From contig JAKLMB010000008.1 in the NCBI GenBank assembly GCA_022813625.1, positions 1 through 64,000 on the forward strand: a stretch of 64,000 bases of DNA, read 5' to 3'. A program made the translations under genes and the position numbers. Below the pieces are notes generated by a model. The model saw only the letters and a list, made by a program, of their open reading frames with translations, was not told where the DNA came from and made no database searches. Origin of the DNA: Aaosphaeria pasadenensis. Its lineage: Eukaryota; Ascomycota; Dothideomycetes; Pleosporales. Below are positions 46,469-57,067 of this stretch, piece after piece; the stretch's first letter is position 1; each line of letters starts with the position of its first letter.

Positions 46469-47139
46469 GTTGGGCAAAATTGAATCAACAGAATAATGAG
46501 CACTTCTGGGGATCTTTGGATATTTAAAAAATCGAAGCACGTCCTGATTTATCTCCGGGAACTGTCGGAAATGCGGCAACGGCGAAGCTTGTCGGATCCT
46601 ACATAGAAATTGAGTGCAGGTGCTAGTTGTGTGTTCCTGCGCAGTGACGCACGAATGAAGCTTGGACAGGGTACAGATGGGTCAACACGAAGTGGGGAGC
46701 TCTCTCGGCATCAAAAGTAGTTCCGAAGAGGGGCGCAATTCGCACATTACTTTTACCACCGAGGCCGGCAACAGATGGGAGACCTGTCGGCGGTTTCTTA
46801 AAGCTCCATGCAAAAATATGAGAACACATGATTGACAAATAGTGGCTTTCGTGCCGTTCGATTGTAAGAAAGTGGAGCGAGACAAAAGGCCACCACAGCT
46901 TGGAGACTGTGGACAATGCTTGGGGAAGTAGGAGTGAAGACGAACACCTTCGTCAGTTTCATTGTCCTGCTTAATGCCCATGGCTCCAGCTTCTTCTCCA
47001 CTAGAGGCGCCGCGTCCTAATACAGAGCGAGAAAATGGATATTATAATGGTAATGAGATATTATAAAGCCCATCGAGGCTACGGCAACACGGTACATTTT
47101 GTTCAGCGAAATGCGGAATATTTGTATGACAATGAGCAT
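46469..47139. other. Intergenic between CoA-transferase and Zn2Cys6 genes
   Basis: This is the promoter of the CoA-transferase gene and the 3' flank of the transcription-factor gene, both on the minus strand. No ORF is supported. Confidence 0.5.
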
Positions 47140-49317
47140 TCATTGAAACCCAAAATCAGGTGGATTCATCCAGTCCATGAACGCAAACGCGTTTGGGTCC
47201 TCCATAGTGATATCGAATAGCCCTGCCTCAAAGTCTGCTGCATCCATGACCGTCTGCGTCAGTTCGTTCGGCGACATGGTCGAGAACTGCAGTGGCGAGG
47301 TCCAATCCTCGGGCATGGCAAATGCTGTCTGGTTAAAAGGATTCATCGTTGGTTCCGTTGACACCAACATCGGGTTTTCGATAAACGAAGATTGTTGTGG
47401 ATCGGCTGTAGGTGCTGGGCGAGGAGGTTGCGTGATTTCGGGAGCTTGCTTGACAAGCTCACGGAGGTATTTGCCATAGAGTATCGATATGCCGTTTCTG
47501 TGGGATGGTGTGCTACCGATGCGCTCCATGACTGTAGCTACCTCTTCTATCAAGTTTCGTACGCTCGGGGCAAGCTTTTGGTTTCCGTTTGGTGAGGGAG
47601 TACTTAGGCTAAGGGCGACGCAAGCGGCAAATGAAATCATGATAACAGTGTTATTTGGCATGGACATAAGTCGAGCCTCTCCCTGTATTGCAGCGCGCAT
47701 GACGTTCAATGCAGATGATAATGCAGATGCCCGGAAAAGCCTCTTGACTTCAGAAGGTGCTGTGGGATGGTTCATGACACCACTGTATGTCGACAGCCTT
47801 GTGTGTGTGACCAAAATCTCAACATAGGGAGGAAGTGTTTTCTGTTCTCCCTCTCCAATGGACTTTGTCCATGATGTAAGCCATTCGTTGAAAAACTTGT
47901 TCATCATGGTTTCGAGGTCCCGCGCGACATTTGCACCATCGTCGGATGCTCTATAGCTGTCACATCTGGATCGGATCGTGCTGAAGAGACCATCCAAGTC
48001 TCGGCGAAGGGCAATCATGGATAGCATTGCCCCATCATGCGGATCAGCAACTTCACTGAGATGCCAGTGATCACAATGCCTGACAAGCGGAGTGATGGGT
48101 ACACTGTAACTACGGCCTCGAGCAAGGCAGACACCTCGCTCAAGTACGAATAGAGCGAACCATGCGCGTTCTCGCCGTCTTAGAAGCCGTTGACCCCACT
48201 CAGATGTTGGGTCGATATCTTCGAAGCCATCTGTTGCCAACGCTTTTCTCGCGTCAATGCAGTCCGCTTTCCCCACTCTCTTCATAATTGCTGGGTCGAA
48301 CGACCAGGAGGGTGTCACAATCTTATTCAAAGACAGATCGAGCGCAATGCTGAGAGCAACACCAATGTATACACCAGTGTCATCATCACTGGCATGGTGT
48401 TGGGGGTGCATCCAAGGAACATTGATGATGAATGCCAACACGATCTCAACTGAGCGAAGCCGCTTCGCAATAACATGTTGAGCGAGTGACAGTCGATGAA
48501 GGAGTAAACGTCTAGATAATGCGCCCATGCCAGGGATGAAACGAGAAGAAGCTGTCAACACCGATGTGAATAGAAAGGCCGATCGGTTGCGCACAAAAGA
48601 GAGGGTGTGTACGACTGGATCCATGCCCCATCTAGTGTGCGCAAGCTTTTCATGAAAGAATGTCATGAGCATCTCTGCCTCACCAAGAGTTACTAGACCG
48701 GCCTCGATAGGATCCCATTCTGGACTTTGATCGATGTTCGCTTTCATCGGTTGGAAGAAACGCTGGATGTCAGTTTCTTGGTTCCTATCCGAGGGTGTTC
48801 CTGGGCTAGCCTCTGCGAGTTGCGAGGGTGATGTTAGGCGGAGATCTGATGCTCGAGCTAGTAGTTGAAGAGGGTTTTCTGCATCATCGAGGGCAAGTTG
48901 ATCGTCACTCGTGTGACCGGCAACATCCTTCTCTGGCAAGAATGCAATGTTTGCAGATATACCATTGCTTCCGGCATCAGATGAACTACTTTGAGTTACA
49001 TCGAGGAGCTGTCGCAACTGTTCTAATGTAGCTTCGTTCGCAAGAGTATCCGATTTAGATTTCTTGAGAGCCTCTGCAATTTGGAAGACTGCTTTATCCA
49101 GGCCAGTTCGTTTGCTGCGAGATATGAGTTGGTACTCAAATCTTTTGATATTGGGAACTTACTTCTTTACGCCCTTTTGTCTTCCGACGTGGAAATTGGG
49201 AATTACACATTCTCCACCTGAAACCGCGCACTTTGCGCAAACACTGGACCCTAGCTCACGCTTGCACTTGATCTTGCTTCTCCTGCATGTTAAGCAGGCC
49301 GCCTGTTTACTTGACAT
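47140..49317 (-). CDS. Zn2Cys6 transcription factor (possibly War1-like)
   Basis: A 709-residue nuclear regulator. The exons are 49317-49163 and 49114-47140 (48-nt intron). The zinc cluster starts almost at the N-terminus: C8, C11, C18, C27, C30, C37 (AACLTCRRSKIKC, then SSVCAKCAVSGGECVIP). It is followed by GRQKGVKNKRTGLDKAVFQI, a basic linker plus the start of a coiled coil (QIAEALKKSK) assembled across the intron. That linker is reminiscent of weak-acid-response War1/WarA-type factors, which is weak evidence. The middle region around residues 200-500 is helical (RNRSAFLFTSVLTASSRFIP, YIGVALSIALDLSLNKI), typical of fungal regulatory domains. The C-terminus is acidic and aromatic (DAADFEAGLFDITMEDPNAF), a likely activation domain. 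The ATG at 49317 is the first in frame. Confidence 0.88.
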
Positions 49318-50081
49318 CTCTTGAACTGATAGAACATGTTCAAACGACAATTTACCTGCGATCCCTCAATGCCTCAGATGCGATGAGAGGGGCGTGACTG
49401 CTGTGGCCTGCACGTGATTCTGGATGATTGGTAGTGAATTGGTGGAACGCAACAGCTGCACTGCAAATCAAGTGCTCGTGCACATTTCAGAATCCTGCGT
49501 ATCTCTCATCGGGTTTCTGGTAAAACACACGAGGGTTGGTTGTCAACGACGATTGCGGGATTGGCTTTGAGGAACTTCCGGCCGGGGGTTAGGTACGGCA
49601 TCATAGGGCTATGACTAATATGTCTTCGCTCCATCCCCAAAGTAGCTAGGATTGGATCGTGAACCGTTCTATCCCTTACCATTCTTGTGGAATACGTGAC
49701 TACTTCTTATCACTCTTTTAGACTTCTTAGGAGAACTGACTGGTAGGTCCTTAATCTCAGCAGTAAAATTAGCTTAGAGGTCGTGGGATCGGCTCGGAGG
49801 TTGTGGGATCAACTCGGAGGTTGAGCGGTGGGCTCGGGTGTTGTGCGATCAGCGCGGAGGTCGTGAGACCGGCTCGGACAAAAAGTCCATACATAACTTA
49901 CTCAACTGAGAAATGAGTATCTAATACCTGTCGCATAGTGTCTCAAGGCAATATGTTGTCCTTCACTGCCTATCTTTTGCTCTTGGTGTCAAGAGCCCGT
50001 ATCAATCTCGACAATGATAAATACTAAGATCCATCTCGCAATCATGTTAGCCAAACCATTCTCATATTCGCCTGATCCATC
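49318..50081. other. Divergent intergenic region with a minisatellite
   Basis: Promoter region of the Zn2Cys6 gene (minus) and of the secreted FAD oxidase (plus). Apart from the tandem repeat at 49771-49878, no feature is recognised. Confidence 0.55.
49771..49878. repeat. Minisatellite, 20-bp period, five copies plus a partial
   Basis: Successive 20-base units start at 49771, 49791, 49811, 49831 and 49851, each close to GGCTCGGAGGTTGTGGGATC, and a partial sixth unit GGCTCGGA ends at 49878. Units differ at several positions but the spacing is exact. It lies upstream of the FAD oxidase start at 50082. Confidence 0.9.
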
Positions 50082-51928
50082 ATGATTTACTCAATTTACA
50101 ATTTTTTGTTATTCCTTCCATTTGCTGTTGCACAGCTGCCAGACCAGTCGCTCGATGCTACGGTTGGCAACACCTGGGACGCGTATCCCATGAACGAGGA
50201 CTCAATTTCTGCTCGTGCCTTGAAGGACCCAGTCGACGCTTCAGTTAATGAAGCACTAGAGAAGCTCTACAAACAAGACCCAAAATTGAAGGAAGCAGAG
50301 GAGGCGAACGAACTTGCCGCTTCGAAGGAGGGGGAACTAGAATCTGTATCGGGAGGAACCTGGAAAGGCACAAATGTCAGGTTTGTATACCCTAGATGAC
50401 TGTTATAACTATTTTGTACTGATCGAATCAAAGCGATTCATCCAATTTACCATTGAACGCGAGAGACCCGGGCTTCACTCATGTTTTCAAAAGAAGTGAA
50501 CGTGGACTCATGAGTTGCCTTGACAAAAACAAGGTCAAGTTCATCGCTAAGGGTGACAAAAAGTACAACGAGCTATCGACTCCGTACAATACAAGGATCA
50601 CGACGAGGCCGCGCATCATTATAACACCAGACAGACTCTCAGATGTGCAATACGCCGTAGTATGCGCTCAGAGAGAGGGATTCCAGGTTCAACCCAGAGC
50701 TGGAGGACACTCATATGCAGGATATAGCACCGGCGACGCGAACACCTTAATCATTGACTTGCGGTACATAAGCAATGTGATATACGACCGCCAGTTGCGA
50801 AGAGCTGTCGCCCTTGGAGGGGCCCGACTAGGTAATCTTGGACTCACGCTGGGAGCAGAGGGGAAGGCGATCAGTCATGGGGACTGCCCTGGCGTTGGCC
50901 TTGCTGGCCACTCCCTTCATGGTGGCTTCGGATACACATCACGAATGTGGGGTTTATCCACAGACCATATCAAGAGCATGAAAGTGGTCACTGCAACTGG
51001 GGATCTAGTAGAAGCCTCTCCAAAACTGAACTCTGACCTTTTCTATGCCATGAAGGGGGCAGGCGACTCTTTCGGTATTGCGGTGGAATTTGAGCTCAAA
51101 ACTAGGACTGTTCCAGACAACGTGGTGCGATTCATCTTCGACCTTGCAAAATATTCCAGAGACATAAAAAGGATGGCTGATGTTTTCATCAATGTTCAAT
51201 CCTGCGTACAGTCTAAAAGCTTTGGTGCTAATTATGGCCTGACCATTCGGTTGGCAACTGGTGCTTTCCGAGTAGCTGGGTACTTTTACGGGAAGGAAGC
51301 CGATTTCCAGCGAACAATGCTTCCATGCTTATCGGAAGCGACCCGAGTCACAATCACCATCGAAGAACAAACATTCTCAAGGTCCTTATCCAGTATTGCA
51401 GGAGATGCACCTCTTAGACGACTCATAGATGCCCCCGGCGCCAAGTCAAACTTTTACGCAAAAAGTGTGATGATACCAGAGCAAAAGCCGCTGAAAAAGG
51501 CGCAGATGCAAGAGTATTTTCGCACTGTCCTAGAGGCAGGAGACAGAGTGCCCAATCAGTTTGTTATTACATTCAGATTGATGGGCGGTACAGGAAGTCA
51601 GGTTAAAAAGGATTCTGGTGATACCTCCATTCCATGGCGCGACACCCTGTGGATTGCTCAGCATGATGGCCAGACACAAAGAAATCCAAGAGACGTCGCA
51701 AGAGCAATAACAGCAATGAATGACAACCTAGAAGGCTCCATCCAAAAAAATGTGGCTACCTATTTCATGTTTCCACCATTCATAGATCCTGATCTTACTA
51801 GAGAGGAGTCCCACAAAATGTACCTAGGCGACCAGCATTCTCGACAACTCCAAAGGATTAAAGCCAGATGGGACCCAACAAACGTCTTTTGGAATCCGCA
51901 GTCGGTTCAACTAGAAAGAAGAAGATAA
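50082..51928 (+). CDS. Secreted FAD-linked oxidase, BBE-like (AA7 type)
   Basis: A 597-residue extracellular flavoenzyme. Relatives oxidise the reducing end of oligosaccharides or act on alkaloid-type substrates, releasing hydrogen peroxide or passing electrons on. The exons are 50082-50380 and 50434-51928. The first 18 residues (MIYSIYNFLLFLPFAVAQ) are a signal peptide. A charged ~90-residue region with a helical KEAEEANELAAS stretch follows. The FAD_binding_4 domain has VQPRAGGHSYAGYSTGD, with the histidine that links FAD at about residue 191, and GDCPGVGLAGHSLHGGFGY, whose cysteine (about 251) can form the second covalent bond. The C-terminal BBE segment ends RWDPTNVFWNPQSV, where the usual Y-D-P is W-D-P. 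The short C-terminal tail is basic. An AA9 LPMO gene lies 3.5 kb away. Confidence 0.92.
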
Positions 51929-52190
51929 GCATGTATAGGCCCGTTTGATACGGGATAGACTACAAGATAAGATAAGGCACAAATAGATAGGAAATTGGAC
52001 ACTATGTTTGCGTATTGCTCTAGCACTGTGAAAAATTACGTTTGAATACTGTATAACAAATATGTTAATGAGCATGATGTAATGGTCAAGCAGTCTACAG
52101 GTGTTCTAAGGTCTTTTTTATCTATAATTTACCCCGCGAATCGTTGCTTCAGATGTCAGATATGCAGTACTTTGCGAGGAATTTCACTGC

Positions 52191-53131
52191 CTACTCCTGC
52201 TCATCCGCCTTTGGCTTCGCCAATTTGGCGGCTTCCGGATCCTTCAACATCTCGTCGAAAACTGGACGAGGGAGCTCGAATGCTTCTGTGGTGCGCGCGA
52301 ATGTGATTCCACCGAGACGTGAAATGGGCTTGAGAACCTGTTCGGAAATCCGTTAATTACATTACTTATCTCATCTGAAGCGTATATTAATACCTTAGGA
52401 TCGATAATATTGCCCTCCGCATTGATCGCATCCTCTCTGACCCAGAATCTCACACCCTCTAAGAAGGCTGTCACGCCAGTCTTCTTACCGGGCGTCGCCT
52501 TAGATTCCCACTCGCGGACCTCTACAAGGGTTGCTTCGGTGCTGAAGACAGCTTCAGCCACACGGTCCGGCTTCACAACCTTGCTCTTCGCTGGGGTAAG
52601 ACCGGATAGAGGCCATTCACTGATTCCTTCCGGTGCGTTTATCGAGGTAAAGTTTGCGGCCTCGACGAATTCCTCGGAGATGATGTTGACCACGGCTTCT
52701 TTGGTGTCAAGTAGATTCCTGAGCGTGTCCTTCGCATTGGCCAGGCTGCCCGCGAAACCGACAACGAAGATTGGAGGGTCGTGGTTAACGAAGTTAAAGT
52801 AGGAAAATGGCGCTAGGTTCGTGCTCTTTCCGTCGCCGCTTACTGTGGATATGAAGCCAACTGGTCGTGGAACGACACCGGAGATAAGAAGCTTGTAGTT
52901 GAAGACTGCTGGGCGGCCTTCCTCGTAAGGATCGATTTCGCGGTGCGCAACGCTATTAGGTGGAGGGGTATTTGCACCATCGCCCGGTTTCCATGATGTT
53001 GATGGTGTTTTTGTGTAGTGGAATGAAGATGAAGTATTAAAGGGTGGGCGTGAAGCTTCTACGCCTTTGAAGTCCGGGTGGGGGTTCCTTTGGATCGCCC
53101 TTTCAGCTTCGAGTCTATCAGTACTTGACAT
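52191..53131 (-). CDS. Flavin reductase-like FMN-binding protein
   Basis: A 294-residue protein of the flavin_reduct split-barrel family, binding FMN and probably acting as an NAD(P)H:flavin reductase or flavoprotein oxygenase. The exons are 53131-52394 and 52337-52191 (56-nt intron, phase 0). The core is the FMN-binding block NYKLLISGVVPRPVGFISTV with STNLAPFSYFNFVNHDPPIF, then KDTLRNLLDTKEAVVNIISE and the EWPLSGLTPAKSKVVKPDRV segment. The N-terminal ~70 residues are Pro/Ser-rich and poorly conserved. It is cytosolic by appearance (no signal). It lies tail to tail with the FAD oxidase gene. Reduced flavin from such enzymes feeds FMN monooxygenases, but the one in this window is 28 kb away. 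Confidence 0.9.
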
Positions 53132-54014
53132 TGTGATTGATTGTCGTAAATCCTTGGGGAAATGATGGAGGCGTCGAATATATATCTATTGGCAAGTTCG
53201 GTGAGTGTTTACAAGGAGGGATGAATGGCGCATTGGGATTATAAAAAATTATCAATAATCTCACTACTGCGGTGAGAGATGTGAGAAGGAGTGCCGGATC
53301 CAATCACAAGTTGCCGACGGTCTAAATCGGGTATTCGATGCAGCGGCACAATTCCGTGCTCCTGGTGGGGGGGGAGGGGGATTCAACGGATAATCTAGGG
53401 CTTTCGTACTCGTCACAGCTACTGCAGTCGGTTTAAGACTTGTCAAGGGGATAACAGCCAGTAGGGTTGGCTATTCATGGCTCAAGTGCTCGAATCCGCT
53501 GTGGATACAATATGACGCGGGCCGATGCTACCCCGCGATTCCAGTCCAAACAGCCCATGTAGGTACATACCCGATAACAACTAAACATAACCAGGTGGAT
53601 AGTGACGGGCAACCGAAGATGAGATACAAATACTTTGAGAAACAACATCAATCACCTTTTTGACAAGATAGCATTCCTTCTGTCTGCATCCTTGCCTATA
53701 TGATCTGATTGTTAGCATGAGTTTCGTTCCTTCAAATAGTCTTTTGCCATCCAATAACCTCTAGCTATACCTATCGATATCTGAACATTTTCATCGTTTG
53801 ACAAGATTTCTACAAGCCGTAGAAACATCCTACAGTCTAAAACATTGATTCACAGTCATCCAGCCTCTCTACATTTCTTGGTATAGAAGTAAAACCAAAC
53901 GGCTCCGAGTCCAGTAAACTTCACTAGTACAACAGGACACCAGACCGAACTACAATAGCGAACGTCTCAGTCCACTCCAAAGCCTCAGGTATCCCCCATA
54001 GTCAGAAAAGCACA
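53132..54014. other. Divergent intergenic region
   Basis: About 880 bases between the outward-facing flavin-reductase-like and alpha/beta-hydrolase genes. A G9-rich run lies near 53367-53381. No ORF is supported. Confidence 0.5.
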
Positions 54015-55255
54015 ATGGCAGCCTCGGACCTCCCAAGCATGAAAGAGCTAGACCTCAACGAGTACAAGACCTATAAGCTTGGTAACTTCAAACTGAAATC
54101 AGGAGGCGAGATCCCAGATGCATTCATTGCATACAAGACCCTAGGAGACCCGTCTCTCCCAGCAATCATATATCCAACCTGGTACTCAGGCCGTACGTAG
54201 CTCCTCCAGCTCCTCACAGTCAACTCCTTTGCGAATCCTCCTATCAACCCGACTAACACCCAAGCCCCTAGTGATCTCCGACAATCTCTGGCTAACCGGC
54301 TCTGATAAAACCCTCAACCCCTCAAAATATTACATTATCATCCCCGCTCTCTTCGGGAACTCTCAATCCTCTTCCCCTTCCAACAATCCCATCCGCCCGT
54401 TCCCAGAAGTCCTCTTCTACGACAACGTGCGTGCCCAGCACCAACTCGTCACCGAGCACCTGGGGATCTCGCACGCGCGCGCCGTGCTGGGATGGTCCAT
54501 GGGCGCAGGCCAGACGTACCAGTGGGCGACGCAGTATGCTGATTTCATGGACCTGGTGGTTCCGTTCTGCGGGAGCGCGAAGACGAGTCTGCATAATCAG
54601 GTGTTTCTTGAGGGAGTGAGGAGCGCGCTTTTTGCTGCGAAGGGGACGAGCTCGGGAGGGGTGGCGAAGAGGGATATGGAGCAGTTGAGCAAGGATGGAA
54701 GTGGCGAGGGGAAGTATGCTGGGTTTGATGAGAAGGTCAAGGAGGTCGGGCTGAAGGCTCTTGGGAGGGTGTATGCTGGGTGGGGATTCAGTCAGGCGTT
54801 TTATAGGGAGAGGTTGTATGAGTCGGCATTAGGGTATAAGGACCTTGATGACTTTTTGAGTAACTTTTGGGAGAAGTGGGCGTTGAGTAAGGATCCGGAG
54901 AATATGCTCGTTATGGCTCACACGTGGCAGGCTGGGGATTGCTCGGCGCAGGAACCATACAACGGGGATTTCAAGAAGGCGATGCAGGGGATCAAGGCAA
55001 AGGCTCTGGTTTTGCCAGCAAAGACAGATCTGTATTTTCCGCCGGAGGACTCAGAAATCGAAGTGCAGAATATGAGGGAGGGGATCGGCGAGTTGAAAGT
55101 ATTCCCAAGCATCTGGGGACATTGGGCCGGTGGTAAGTTTATCTTGGAAAACTACTGATATCTCAATGCTTACGTCGATGTCAGGACCTGGCGATAATCT
55201 CGAAGATGTCAAATGGCTCGACGATAACCTCAAGGAGTTCTTTGAAAAGAATTAA
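54015..55255 (+). CDS. Alpha/beta-hydrolase, homoserine O-acetyltransferase-like
   Basis: A 369-residue protein of the HAT/MetX-like alpha/beta-hydrolase group. The exons are 54015-54192, 54272-55132 and 55185-55255. Strand and loop blocks are GEIPDAFIAYKTLGDPS at the start of the fold, YYIIIPALFGNSQSSSPSNN, then the nucleophile elbow AVLGWSMGAGQTYQWA with serine, ALVLPAKTDLYFPPEDS with the acid, and FPSIWGHWAGGPGD with the histidine, the last split by intron 2. True homoserine acetyltransferases usually have G-G-S-M-G-G, whereas this has G-W-S-M-G-A, so a different acyl acceptor or plain hydrolase activity is likely. No signal peptide is visible. The function in this neighbourhood is unknown. 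Confidence 0.88.
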
Positions 55256-55379
55256 TAAGCACAGATGAGCGTAGCTTGAATTCTGTTCGATTTTCTCTTA
55301 ACCAACGAGAAGTTATCAAACAAATGACTTTCAATTCATAATGTCTCCTAGCAACCTTTCGGGAGTATAATACACCTCC

Positions 55380-56274
55380 TTACTCCACCCATTCTCTCAC
55401 ATGCCCCCTTCCATCTCTTTTCTTCAGTGTCTGGAGTGCCGGTCCCGGGATGGTATACCCCGTGAACTTACTATACAAATCAAACTTGATACCCGGATCA
55501 CTAGCCTTATAAAAAGTCGTTGCCTTCGCACCCCCACTCAACGTCTGCGTCCCACTCCCTTCAATCTTGAAGTTCACACACTGCGGATACGCCTGCGCGC
55601 CATTCGTCTGTCCCGCAGCATGCAGCGCGATAATCTCGTGACGAATGACATAGTTCCCTGGAGCGATGCCCGAGGGAATCGTGGTGGTCCATGAGTTGTT
55701 CGACTTGACGAGGTCGTCTGTCACCCAGGATCCGGGGTTATTGCCGGATATCCATGCGCCTTGGGCGAACTTGGTGAATTGAAGGCTGGTTTTGTCGACT
55801 GTGGTGCATTCCCCGTTACATGGGGCTATGTAGTCGAACACTGGGCCTGTATTCCTGATTCAGCAATAATCAAGAATGATCGAGGGCAATAAGTGCATCA
55901 TGAAGACTGCTGTGACAGAGTAAGGAACCGAATAGTTGGATCTACTCACCCTTGTGGCTAACTGGCCAAGTGTTCCACTGAAACGTTACTTTGCTCCCGG
56001 CCTTGGCAGTGATGTATGCGTTGCCATTCTTTGCATCCTTATGGCAGATGATATTCGCCGCGGCAAAGTCACTAGGAGTGATAAATCCGTTGTCCAGATT
56101 GTCGGCTTGCCATCCCGCGGTCGGGGGGATTGGGTTTTGGTACTTCATCTCGGCATTCCAGCCTGTGTACCATTTTCCATCTACGACGATTCCTGTGACA
56201 TGGCCGTGTGCGGCTACCAAAGGCAGGAGCAATGGGAGGAGAGATAGGTAGGAGAGCGAGTACATCATGATCAT
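55380..56274 (-). CDS. Lytic polysaccharide monooxygenase, AA9 (formerly GH61)
   Basis: A secreted copper enzyme that cleaves cellulose or related glucans oxidatively. The exons are 56274-55950 and 55846-55380 (103-nt intron; junction SHKGPVFDYIAPC), 263 residues. The signal peptide (hydrophobic SLSYLSLLPLLLPLVAA) ends before HGHV, so H23 becomes the N-terminal copper-binding histidine. The second copper histidine is H107 in WPVSHKGP. The axial tyrosine is Y195 in AYPQC, with the second-sphere H178 in RHEIIALH. QFTKFAQGAW and NFKIEGSGT are further family blocks. No cellulose-binding module follows; the tail is short and basic. An in-frame ATG exists at 56361, but starting there would bury the signal peptide, so 56274 is preferred; 56268 and 56265 are alternatives. 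Confidence 0.95.
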
Positions 56275-57067
56275 CGAGAGAGGGGTGTGCTTGAAGATTC
56301 CGGTTGACTCGACGAACGATCCAGAAGCTGGGGGAAACGGGGTTAAATCAAGCATTTGCATCGTTGATTTAGCCCAAGGTCATAGGAGCTTTGCTACGTG
56401 CCCGAACACACCACTACGATAAGCGATATTGGATCAATAATGTACTGACCAGGAAATTTTTCTGCTTCAAGGATGCCTTCTACCCGATTCTGGTAACCAT
56501 CCGACTGGCTACAATCACATCTCGTCACCTGCCAGAATGGCCGCTGCGTACGTTGCAATATAAGTTGGAGTTCTCGTATATACTCTGTGCAGGAGACCTC
56601 GGTTTCGACACCTGGAAACACGCGAGGTTGTTTGAGCTTTGATCATTTCTGCTATCCTAGTCATGGTTGCTGGGGCTTTGTTGTTCTGAAGAATACAGGT
56701 AACAATCTCCTAATGGGTAGTTGGAAGTACTTGATCTCTATGGACCCGACACGCGGTCAACAGTGGACAGAAGTCATTCGTTCTTCAACTTGCGAACACT
56801 GTCTGACTACCCCACGGGGAACATCTAGACCCATGAGAATCTAATGGCTGTCGTCATAATTCTCTCTCGCACGTGTTCAGACACTGTCGAAATATATTGC
56901 ATGGAGATTGTGTGCAGCTCGGATTACCCGATCCCATTATAGCCGCAGGGCCGACTTGTCTCCGAGTTATGTCAGATGGGCAACGGTGAATTAAAACTTG
57001 TGGCATCGAAGGAAGGAGGCTTTGATTATGCAGAAGTATATACAAATGGAGATGCGGCCTGGTTATG
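56275..57067. other. Intergenic, no gene supported
   Basis: This holds the promoter of the AA9 gene and the 3' flank of the RBR ligase gene, both on the minus strand. Only short, unconvincing frames are present. Confidence 0.5.
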
